A stretch of DNA of 64,000 bases from Heliopora coerulea (taxonomy: Eukaryota; Cnidaria; Anthozoa; Scleralcyonacea; Helioporidae): assembly GCA_030142905.1 (NCBI GenBank), contig JASJOG010000069.1, positions 1,171,001-1,235,000 on the forward strand, read 5' to 3'. A program made the translations under genes and the position numbers. Positions 1-9,427 of the stretch are shown here, piece by piece; the stretch's first letter is position 1; every line of letters begins with the position of its first letter. A model generated the notes under the pieces. The model was not told the origin of the DNA. It did no database searches and saw only the letters and a list, made by a program, of their open reading frames with translations.

Positions 1-1530
1 TTCGTACCCGAGATCCTCCAACTCGATAAAATCACAGATTTTCGGATTTCAATTTCACATTTTTCATCTCAACTTTGCGGAGTAATTGCAAACGAAACCA
101 TTATTTACACGGATACCAAAATTTTTACATAACTTTCCTATAAAGTTGATTATGAAAAATAAAATGACCGGATATTAAGCAACATCTAAGCGCAAAGCAA
201 ACACCGGAAAGTCAGACATGCAACGCAACACATGAAACTTCTACACTTCAATCTCTACGACCTACATCTCTCGTAACCGAGGATCTTTTGCAAGAGTCTG
301 CCACTCTTAATAGACTTCCATAAGTGATCATTTTTCGTAACGATCTGGTTCTCCTAACAGGACTCCTTTCACAAGCGAACACCAGTGGTCAGCGGGCGCC
401 TTTCGTAACGCTATAGCCTTGGTAAACGACCACCTATCTCAAGGATCTACTTCTCGCAGGCGGCCATCTGTCGTAAAATATTACGTGTTAAATGGGTTGG
501 CTTCTCACTGGCGGACGCTAAAAGAATGTGACCAGCTCTCGTGGTAGTCTGATCCTTGAAATGGCCACATATCGTTAGCGACCACATGGGTGATCAGATG
601 GGTCATCAGATCTCTCACAAGCAGACAATTATGGAAAGTGACCAGCCTTCCTCAATTGGTTCACTTTCATATCAGTCATTTTTCTCGTTCTCGCACCTGC
701 GAGACCACAAATGTAAAATTCAAACGTTGTTACTGCGTCTGACGTCAACTGTTCCTGACATTCACACGGATAGCTGAGGATGTTGCTTATGGTAGCAGGA
801 GACGTATATTAAATTTCATTTGCAATCACTTCCCCCGGATAATGGTCTTGACTTCTTTGCGGAGGACAAATGGCACTAAACAGATAAGGTCAAAGTCTTT
901 CAGCACTTCACACGAATCTGGTACAGACTGGAAACTTTTTAACCACGTACCTTTTCAAGTTTTTCCGCGAATTTCTCGTACTCAGCCTCATAGAACTGGA
1001 AAACTTCATCACAATCCTACAAAAGTATTTCGATCAGCAATAATCCTCAACACTCCGAACTGACCGAACATACCATGCCAAGTTAACGATAATGAACTCA
1101 AACGTTTACATACACAAGTAGGTTGGGCAAAGCACAATTCATCCTCCTGAAGAGAGGAAAAACGAAAAAAACGCTCATTTCTTAAAATACAACCAAAAAA
1201 ACCAAAGATCAAATTGAAAATAATACGGCAAACTTTAGTCATAAAACGGCCATAAATCAAACTCACACCGGTTAGCAGTACAATTATGATTATCAACTTG
1301 TATAACTTTCAGCTGTTAAAAATCTACCTCTAAAACTGAATTAAACATCATGTCATCCCATTTAAGGTAGCTTGAATATGCTTAAGGCCAACAGTTAAGA
1401 TTCACAGATGAGCGAGGTAAAGTCAAAGTTTACGAAAACGATTCAAGACTCAATTGAACACATCAATAGAATGTATCATCACTACAAGAGGTGCAACCAA
1501 TAAAGGATCGTAGTTAAGTCATTACGTCTG
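1..1530. other. No gene seen; degenerate repeat-rich DNA
   Basis: No convincing coding exon on either strand; the short open frames have no recognisable family pattern. About 230–620 holds loosely repeated phrases containing CGTAAC and GCGACCAC, resembling the subterminal repeats of the pogo-like element at 9.8–11.2 kb. It may be an eroded copy of a related element. This is visual resemblance only. Confidence 0.4.
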
Positions 1531-1536
1531 AGGTAC

Positions 1537-1908
1537 TGTATTATTTATATGAAAGCGAGCCAGCTCCCCTACTGGGTCTGAATACATCTAACGAGATCTC
1601 GCCTCTCCATGAAATCCTTAACAAGAATTTGTTTTCGTTCACATGAGGAGGGCCAGCCTTCCTCGACGAGATCCCGCCATTGACTGCTCGACATATCGCC
1701 TAGGTCGGCTGGAAAGTTTCAATGTAAACGCACTCCAAAAGGCCGGCCCTCTAAGAGAGCTAAAAAAATTTGTATAGACATGTGCGCTAGATCCAGTCCT
1801 CCTAGAAGGGCCAGAAAATTCTCTTGTAAAAGCGGGGTGAAAAAAAGTTCTCCAACTAAGGCTAACCCTACCAAATGGGCTGGGTCGCCTCCATATAAAG
1901 ACTCCCTT
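1537..1908. mobile_element. MITE-like repeat, copy 1 of 2
   Basis: About 370 bp starting with GAAAGCGAGCCAGC and ending with an inverted version (GGGCTGGGTCGCCTCC, then ATAAAGACTCCC). A second copy lies at about 21558–21851, sharing AGATCTCGCCT, TTTGTTTTCGTT and the ends. No coding capacity is seen, so it is probably a non-autonomous DNA transposon. Exact ends and superfamily are not settled. Confidence 0.5.
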
Positions 1909-3344
1909 GGACAGGTATAATCCCGTTGTACAAAGCACTAGAGCTTTCCCTCAGGATGACTGTCCCAAAGTGAAAGCACACATTTCTATTTTTTTTTCCA
2001 TAAAAGACAAAAACAACAGACAAATGAACTTACTCTGCGAACATCGTGACCAGGTGGATTGTACTTGTAACAGTTAGTTTTGACCAGTAACATGTCCGCA
2101 TGAAACTGAGTATGGTCACTGTATCCAGCAACCTATATCATGAGAGGAAGCAATGAGCTTTCTTAACCAGTGCACTTAATCTTTCATATAGTTCATACTG
2201 TAAATAGCGCTGACGTTTCGCTTCCACTCCGTTCTCAAGCTTTTCGTGAGTATAATGCATACATCAGGATGACAATAGTGGGGTGCAAAAGTGTACGCGT
2301 AAACCCGCTTTAAGGGCTGACCCAGGCCAGTAGCCAGGCTAGGGCACGATCTCCCGTGCCTCCCTCACAGGGAGCTGTGTCCCTCAATAAAAATTTGTAT
2401 GTAAAGATATTGCCCAGCAACCTTTCTGTCAATGTCTCAAAACATCACCAGACGACCTTTGCGTTATAGTAACAATGGTTTTTAATATTCCGTATTCAAG
2501 TTATCAATTTCTTAATACTAAATTATATTTGCGCGAGTACCCTTAATCTCACTGAATTGTATTGATACGTGTACGTACACATACGTAGACATAGACACAG
2601 GGAGTTGTTGTTGTTGATGCTGATATAGATGCCTTTAGAGATTTAGATATATAGATTAATACGATAACACCCATCCTATGCATGCTCGAATTCTTCGTAT
2701 CCTCTCTCAAAGTACTGAGCACGGCTATTGACCACTTGCACTCATATGCTCAACCCATCTGGAGGACAACTTCAAAGTTCCGACGTTCAACAGATCGAAT
2801 AATTTATGAAAATTTTTTGTTTCTAAGTATTTTTCCTCCAGCAAGGGAATCAATGCAAGTGGTCTACATGTAAATAATGTATACGTAAATAATGTATAAG
2901 TAAATATAGATGTAGATTCGGACGTAGTCGTAGCTGTTTTAGTAGTTCTAGATGTTGATGTAGACGTGTAGGTGGATGCGGAGATCGATCCCTCCATACT
3001 TTTTCGATAGGGGGTACCCTCTCAAAAATTACTTCTTATTGTAGTGTGTTAATCATGTTACAGTCACTTGAGGCAAGAGATGGGCCATCATGTTTTCAAC
3101 GCTAACTCAACTGTAAATACTCTACGGTTATGAGCCATACAGTGGCTAAGAAATGTTCAGGTGGCTATATGGGCGGTCACGTATACAATCTCAAATATCT
3201 TTGCGACGACTTCCCCTTTCCTTAAAATCCTAGCAGAAATCCTGGTCTTGATGTACATGATCCAGTAACAAGAGCGTTAAAGACATACTAAAAATAGCAA
3301 CTGTGCCGAAGACTTACTCGAGCGAATATGAAACAAGAATTGTC
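1909..3344. other. No gene seen; repeat fragments
   Basis: No supported exon. Around 2205–2310 there is CTGACGTTTCGCTTCC followed by GCATACATCAGGATGACA. The second phrase recurs near 20480 (GCATACGCCAGGATGACA), so both belong to one dispersed family, and the GAAACGTC phrase on the minus strand resembles Penelope terminal repeats. About 2570–2650 and 2870–2990 are quasi-periodic tracts built from GTAGA/GTACA-type words. Confidence 0.35.
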
Positions 3345-3515
3345 TTCTTAATACGCACGCTCTCAAGCTGTTCTCTCTGAAAAACTTTCTGAGTCCCTGA
3401 CGGGAATCGAACCCGTAACCTTCTCACCGGCGATCAGAAGGTTACGGGTTCGATTCCCGTCAGGGACTCAGAAAGTTTTTCAGAGAGAACAGCTTGAGAG
3501 CGTGCGTATTAAGAA
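3345..3515. repeat. Perfect tRNA-like hairpin (SINE-derived)
   Basis: Two arms of about 80 bp (3345–3424 and 3436–3515) are exact reverse complements around an 11-bp spacer. Each arm contains a T-arm/B-box type sequence (GGGTTCGATTCCCGT) within a discriminator-like stem (GTCAGGGACTCAG). No complete cloverleaf with D-arm and anticodon arm can be folded from one strand, so this is not called as a tRNA gene. It is probably two head-to-head 3' halves of a tRNA or tRNA-derived SINE. Absence of mismatches between arms implies recent formation or gene conversion. Confidence 0.75.
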
Positions 3516-3529
3516 CATAATTACCAAGC

Positions 3530-6500
3530 TACTAATTTAATTTAATTAACTTTATTATACACAGAATTCAAAAAGTTGACACTTATTTACATTGAAGCTG
3601 TGTACAGAATAATTATAAAATACATATAAATTAATAAACAAATTAAATAAATAAATAAGTATAAAAGCAAAATATATATAATATAACTAATATCATATAC
3701 TTTCATTTCTCAAACCAATAGTTTGAGGTAAAACTCCTTATCGATTCAGAATTCTTTACATGATTTGGTAAATCATTAAAAAGATCAGCGGCTGCATAAG
3801 AAAATGATCTACTTCCTGATTTTGATGTAATCCTATACAAATGAATATTACTGCGTCCCCTAGTATTATAATTATGTACATCCAAATTACGAGAAAACAA
3901 ATTTAATAAGTAGGATGGACAAAAACCATTTATGCAGCGGAAAACTTGAAGACATTTGTGGAAAGTCCATCTCTCAGTTAGTGGTAATCAACCTAACTCC
4001 TTAAAGAGCTGTTCAGAGCTTACTTCCCTAATCTTACGCGTAAGAATAATACGAGCACCTCGTTTTTGTAATCTTAATAGCCTATCCAAATATGTTTTAT
4101 CTGAATTGGACCATACAATATCGCAATACTCATATAAAGGTTGGACAATTGAATTATGCAATTGCTTACATACATCAATGCTAATATATTTTCTAATTCT
4201 ACTCAAGAGTCCAAGTCTACGAGAAACTTTAGATGCTATAGTATCAATGTGTCCATGCCAGTTCAAATTCGAATCAAAAATGACTCCTAAGTATTTAGAA
4301 GAGTTTTTTACAGGAAGAAATGATTCTGACATCTTTAGGGCAGGCCTACTAGCTTTAGCCAGACGCTGACTTGTGCCAAACACCATGACATTTGTCTTGG
4401 AGCAGTTAACTATTAGACCATTTTCACGGAACCAATTGCTTAAGGAATTAAGCTCTTCTTGAAGGACACGTTCGATGGCTTTTACATCCTTGTTGGCAAA
4501 GAACAATGCTGTGTCGTCCGCATATAAAACAACCTTGCTTTGCTTAATACAGTTTGGAAGATCGTTGATAAAGATGAGGAATAACAAGGGTCCTAGAACA
4601 GACCCTTGTGGTACACCAGAGTTCAAATCCATGGGCTCAGAGGTGGTTCCATTAACGCAGACAGACTGAGTTCTACCAGACAGATAATTATCAAACCAGT
4701 GTAAAGCGTGTCCTATTATACCAACATGAGCAAGTTTAGTTTTCAAGATGGAATGATCAATCAAATCAAACGCCTTGCTCAGGTCCAAGAACACACCACC
4801 AGTAAGGCAGCCTTGATCCATGTTCTTCAATATGAAATCAGATACATCTAAGAGGCAAGTCGTCGTAGAGTGGCCTGGTCTAAAGCCTGATTGATGGGAG
4901 GATAGTAGGTTGTTTGATGATAAATGCTCCGATATATCTGACTGTGAACTGCTCGCTCGAAAATCTTCATCACCACTCGTAAGACGGATATGGGTCTGAA
5001 ATTATTAGGATCAGAGATAGAACCATCTTTATGAAGAGGTGTCACAGTGGCAGATTTCCATGACCTGGGTATGATAATAGTACGCAGCGACAAATTCAAG
5101 ATGTAAGTTAAAGGTGCGGCAATGACGTCAGCTCCAGTTTTTAGAAAACGAGTATGAATATCTTTGAGGCCTGAAGACTTGTTAACTTTCAAAGAAGATA
5201 ATTCCTTACGCACAAAATCAACTAGAATGTCCTTAAATTCAAAGTTCTTTACTGAAACCAAATTTGGTACATTGAAAACATTACTTAGACCAACTTGATT
5301 GGGTTGCGTAGACTTGAGACGTTCAATCACTGTAGTGAAAAACTTGTTAAGGATAGCCGCTATCCCCTGATTACTTGTATAACTGATGTTATCAAGAATG
5401 ATTTCTTGAAGTGACACTTTCTTTTTCTTCGGTAACAATTTCTTTGTAGTAGTCCATATGTTCGAAGTATCCTTAGTATTATCAGTTAATAAGTTGTTAA
5501 AATACTCACGCTTGGCTACCTCGATTAATCTTGTAACAGTGTTCCTTAAACGTTTAAAAGCGTTCCAAACGTTGTCTGATTTCGCCTTGGCGGCTTTGCT
5601 TTTCATTGCATCGCGCGATTTCATCGTGTGGCGTATTTCATCGGTCATCCAAGGAGGTTGCGAACCACGTACACGGATAGAACGCAAAGGAGCATGTTTA
5701 TTACCAATGTCCTTTAACAAATCTTGCATTGCAAACCAAGCATCCTCCGGTGAATCAAATAAATAAATTATGTCCCAGGGTAAATTGCGGAGGTCAGAAA
5801 CAAACGCCAGAGGGTCAAAATTTTTAAAACTGCGTACGTTTAGGACCTTCGGTTTAGATCTTGGCAGTTTACAGGACCTATTACAATATATCATGTAATG
5901 GTCACTAAGAGACAATTTAATTAGACCTGACTCTGTAACACGATGTGAATTGGTGAAAATCATATCAATCAGGCTAGAAGATGTTGATGTGACCCTAGTA
6001 TCTTCTTTGATCAGTTGATTGAAACCAATATCACTCATGAATTTAATAAATTTCTTTCCCTTGGCTGATTTAATTCGACAGTTGAAGTCTCCCAGCAGAT
6101 ACAATTCTGAGTTCACTAAGTCCATTTCATCCAAGAGATTCATAAAATTGGAATAGAAGCTGAAATCACTTGGTGGACGATAAATACTACCAATAATAAG
6201 AGGACGGGAACGTTGTAATTTCAGAGTACAAAGAACCATGTCAAGATCATTGTTGTTCAATGAAGTACGATTGTATGAAAAGCGCTCATAAACGCTATAA
6301 TTTTATTACGTTTTACAGAGTGAAGAGACAACATGGTGGTTGGAGGCGCTTTATTAGCTCTCCAACTATATTACATTTTATGCTCTGTTACTGTGCCGTC
6401 ATGCCATGGTACCGTTTCTAGTTTATTTCTAGAAACTTATGAACTCTCCAATGAGTTTGTCTGGCAACCAAATATACTAACGCGGCAAGAAGTTCTGATG

Positions 6501-6790
6501 AAGCTTGTTCGCATTGATTATTTGGTAAAACAACGCTGCAATTCAAAGGCTTCATTAATACATCATGGCATTTCTTTGAACAAGTATCTGACAACTACAA
6601 TTCTTTTGCTATCAAACGATGTTCAAGTAAACCCTGGTCCTTCTACACCTTGTACAACCAGAAATGGAACAGTGATGGATGGAAATTTAAATTCTGCCGC
6701 CATTGACAGTCCATTGAAGCGTGTAAAAGGCCTTAAAATGGTTCATTTAAATGTCAGAAGTTTATTACTACAAACACATCAAGAATTGTC
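3530..6790 (-). mobile_element. L2/CR1-like non-LTR retrotransposon A, 5' inverted
   Basis: Minus-strand endonuclease–reverse transcriptase sequence occupies 3703–6260. The 5' part of the same kind of element lies immediately upstream, at 6333–6790, but on the plus strand. This head-to-head arrangement, with a missing block of endonuclease sequence at the join, is the classic product of twin priming during target-primed reverse transcription. The 3' end lies near 3530 in an AT-rich tail. The coding region contains frameshifts, so the copy is dead. Confidence 0.8.
3703..6260 (-). pseudogene. Endonuclease/reverse transcriptase of element A
   Basis: Reads as three minus-strand pieces: 4848–6260 (470 codons), 3988–4830 (280 codons) and 3703–3900 (65 codons), separated by frame breaks near 4840 and 3950. 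The first piece starts inside an apurinic-type endonuclease (IIGSIYRPPS, LLGDFNCRI, SLSDHYMIYC) and runs into the RT with KSSGLKDIHTRFLK, FRPISVLRVVMKIFE. The second has the RT core GVPQGSVLGPLLFLIFINDL and catalytic YADDTALFF. The third carries the usual C-terminal NYNTRGRSNIHL. Together these identify a CR1/L2-clade ORF2 lacking its N terminus. Inactive by frameshift. Confidence 0.85.
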
Positions 6791-6905
6791 TTATTGCATA
6801 CGCCAGGCGACGAACCACGTCACAGCCGAACTACACAGGGCAGCCTCAAAATATTTATTACTAACTCCTGTACTCGTTGCGATAAAATTAACACAACTGG
6901 TTTAA
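6333..6905 (+). pseudogene. Inverted N-terminus of element A with 2A-like motif
   Basis: 190-codon open frame whose middle reads LLLSNDVQVNPGPSTP and then GLKMVHLNVRSLL. The latter is the conserved start of the endonuclease of L2/CR1-type elements, which is missing from the minus-strand part of element A. Upstream is a hydrophobic Leu-rich stretch. NDVQVNPGP (6615–6641) matches the 2A-like ribosome-skipping pattern with Gln where Glu is usual; such motifs are known at the N terminus of invertebrate APE-type non-LTR elements. After about 6790 the similarity stops, marking the internal priming point. Confidence 0.75.
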
Positions 6906-6942
6906 TTTTTTGTATTTGTATGAAAGGTTAACACATTGGAGT

Positions 6943-7215
6943 TGACCGTTTAACGCCCAGTGTCCTATATACAGGACACCTCCGAAACAAAAGAACAAGG
7001 GAAAAACAAAGAGAGAACAATGAGCAAAAGAAAAAAATTGGGGCGTTTAAAGGTTAAAGGCCTTCAACCTTTTTCAACTGTTTTTTGTCCCCTCATTATT
7101 CCCTCGTAATCCCCTCATTATTCCCTCATTATTCCTTCATTGTTCTCTCTTTGTTCTCTCTTTTTTTTCTTTCATTCTATGTGTCCTAGATACAGGACAC
7201 TGACCGTTGAAGGGG
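6943..7215. repeat. Inverted-repeat element with GTGTCC...GGACAC ends
   Basis: Both flanks contain a small palindrome (GTGTCCTATATACAGGACAC near 6959 and GTGTCCTAGATACAGGACAC near 7181), and AAAGAGAGAACAATGA near 7007 is inverted as TCATTGTTCTCTCTTT near 7138. The middle holds short tandem CCCTCATTATT units (7090–7138). Probably a MITE-like non-autonomous element; no coding sequence. Confidence 0.45.
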
Positions 7216-7301
7216 CAAGATCACTGAATATTAAGTCGAGGTAAAATTGAATCAATTTATTGAATAATCCGCAAACGGTTCAAAACCGGAAGCAGAAACG
7301 C

Positions 7302-7440
7302 CAATAGTAGCTCAGATGGCAGAACTCTGCACTAGAATCACAGGATTACGGGTTTGATTCCAAGCCGAAAACTCAAGAGTTGCATTTTTGGCAACTGGTC
7401 CCGATTGGGTCTTGAAATATGTAAGTCTTGCAATTGAAAA
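7302..7440 (+). repeat. tRNA-derived SINE
   Basis: Begins with an A-box-like sequence (TAGCTCAGATGGCAGAACTC), followed about 35 bp later by a B-box-like sequence (GGGTTTGATTCC). The body that follows includes GCAACTGGTCCCGATTGGGTC. The same body (CAACTGGTCCCTGTTGGGTC on the minus strand) appears in the 37.2-kb SINE cluster, which supports a SINE family over an isolated tRNA. The tRNA head is too degenerate to be a functional gene. Confidence 0.65.
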
Positions 7441-8082
7441 TGCACGTCAACACATAATTCCTTTATAGGTTGAATACTAGTTAAACTTAAACACAGAGTG
7501 ACGCTATAAAAGGGTAAGCTCCTCCCACATTTCTGGCTTCGTATGGCGGTTGTATGTTACAAAATGGCGGACACTTTGAAGCGTGACCGAACTGGATAGC
7601 GTAGAGCTCCACAAGCGTGTCCTAGAGCCTAAAGCTTACGGAAATACTTTTAAAATGTGTTTTTAAAATACACCTAAACAATATGTAAATCAATAAATAG
7701 CTGAACATGCCACATTTACTGATTTTTCTGGTTGTTATACGTCGTATTATAATCATTCGAGACGTACTGCGAATCTTCATTCACTTATAGTCATCCTACC
7801 CGCGCAGTGTTTGGGCATGATTCACATGTGTCATAGCCATCTGTCTTCTTTTTGGCGCATACTTGAAGCTTGTAATATAAATATAAACAAAAACTGGCGC
7901 TACTTTCAAATTCATTTGTGACAGATATGCTCGGTTGCTCTCATCCAACAGCTCAGATTTCTACCTCTGCGCAAAGCACAAGTCCGCTTTCGGCGGGGCT
8001 TGGCAAGTATGATCGCAATAAAGCCTACTACCAGAAGAATAAAAGTGCAATTAAAGAGAGCAAGGCCTAGTACGGCTTCAAA

Positions 8083-8364
8083 ATGGAAGTGAAACACGAT
8101 GAGGAAGGGCGCTTGGTAGAAGTACGTAAAAAGATCAGCACCGTGAGGAATCAGTTACTGTCCAACGGAAAACCGGCAGGAAATATTGAAGTGATGGAAT
8201 TGCTCTTGGATTATTGGCTCAGTCAAAACAGTTCAAATGGCCAACAGGCGCAAAACACTATCCAGGCAGCAACGTCGTTGCAAACAAATTCATCTCCTAT
8301 ATTCTCCTCAATTGAACTTGATATTCGTCCACCGGAAATTAGTCTGAACTCAATTGACCAATAA
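8083..8364 (+). CDS. Hypothetical ORF, probably transposon-derived
   Basis: 93 codons beginning MEVKHDEEGRLVEVRKK and ending at TAA 8362–8364. It contains an amphipathic segment (GNIEVMELLLDYWLSQ) and a Ser/Gln-rich tail. Just upstream in another frame is YDRNKAYYQKNKSAIKESK (about 8008–8064), a basic Tyr/Lys pattern that I associate with long basic ORFs in cnidarian transposons. No splice partner, promoter or domain was recognised. It could be a broken transposon gene or an unrelated small exon. Confidence 0.3.
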   Translation: MEVKHDEEGRLVEVRKKISTVRNQLLSNGKPAGNIEVMELLLDYWLSQNSSNGQQAQNTIQAATSLQTNSSPIFSSIELDIRPPEISLNSIDQ

Positions 8365-9347
8365 CATGCGACCTTTCCTCAATCATAATTGACAGGCTGA
8401 GAAACTCAGCCTCTTCTTATGCGATCGCTCCGTGTTTAAATGGTCTTGGCCTAAACACGCAGTAATTGAGTATAAGGATTACATAATGGTATAATGTACC
8501 ATCCGACAATAATCAATCCTTCAATATGCAATTCAGGTTTGAATATGCAAATACAGACCGAAAATACTAAAAAACATGAATTGCAGATTATCAACCCATC
8601 AACCTGCCATGAAGAAGTATTTCTTGTGTCCAATTCGCTCTACACCACTTATTACCTTCAACTGAAGTTCAGTCACAATTACAGAGCACTATCTGATATT
8701 ACGTGGTTAGTTATACTAAAATCAATACCAAAATATTTTGAAAATATTTTCCAAAATATTTTGAAATATTTTTTATCGCATATTTAAAACTACATTTAAC
8801 CAGAGTAACAATTTTATTTACTATGGCCATGTCCTTGTGTTGTTGTGAATCAGTTATGACCTTCCACACCTTCGTTTTAACTCCATCCAAATAAGAGTGC
8901 ATGTTCAGAGAGACCAGCTAGACGTGCTGCGTCGAATAGAGCACCCCAGTTTACGGTATAGAAAAAATCCTGAAAATGAGTTTGTTCAGTTATTAAGGCC
9001 TAGTAGCTTTGTGCAAATGTCCCGTGACTTTATCGCTTTTGACATTTAGTTTAATGTGTCGTTTTCCATAAATTGTTTCATAGAGTTTTACATGGGGATA
9101 ACCTAAATCATTTCTTCGTTGCTACTAACTGCGTCCACAAAGATTTTAAAAACAATGACATCAATTTAACATTCATTCAATAATTCAACTGAGTTACAGC
9201 AAAACCTGATTGAAAGGCATAAACGGAAAAAGTATAAATAAAGTTAATTGAATAAATTATCAAAAAAAAAAAAAAAAGGAACAGCATACACTAGCACAAA
9301 AACTGGGCAAATCACAACAACGTAATTACAGTCATAATCTTTCATAC
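8365..9347. other. No supported exon; low-complexity AT tracts
   Basis: Contains AAAATATTTT-type palindromic runs at 8725–8775 and an A15 tract near 9262. The remaining bromodomain exons should lie downstream of 9348 on the minus strand, but none with the expected Asn-x-x-Tyr-Asn pattern was found here. A minus-strand open segment at about 8896–8990, following a CAG acceptor, was examined and not accepted. Confidence 0.35.
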
Positions 9348-9427
9348 CTCTAATTTGGATTTTATTGTTCCAAAGTCCATTGGATTTTTTATAATTTTAT
9401 GGTATCCTGGTGCATCTGCAGCTTCAA
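9348..9427 (-). CDS. EMSY: Bromodomain exon 2 (ZA loop and helix A)
   Basis: An 80-nt exon (TACTCTTAG|TTGAAG ... TTAGAG|GTATGA) encoding VEAADAPGYHKIIKNPMD and FGTIKSKLE. APGYHKIIKNPMDFGTI is the hallmark A-P-x-Y-x-x-I-I-K-x-P-M-D-F of bromodomains. The acetyl-lysine-binding Asn lies in the BC loop, encoded by a following exon that was not located, so ligand-binding ability cannot be judged. Confidence 0.85.

Noticed and set aside
1009..1938. Minus-strand frames of 95 and 99 codons
   Set aside because: One is low-complexity, the other lies inside a MITE-like repeat; no domain or splice support.
3391..3480. tRNA gene
   Set aside because: Only the T-arm and acceptor-like parts are present, in both orientations; no D-arm or anticodon arm.
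8896..8990. Minus-strand segment after a CAG acceptor reading DFFYTVNWGALFDAARLAG, considered as the end of the bromodomain
   Set aside because: Phase fits, but the peptide has neither the D-V/F-x-x-N-x-x-x-Y-N pattern nor the helix C pattern of bromodomains.
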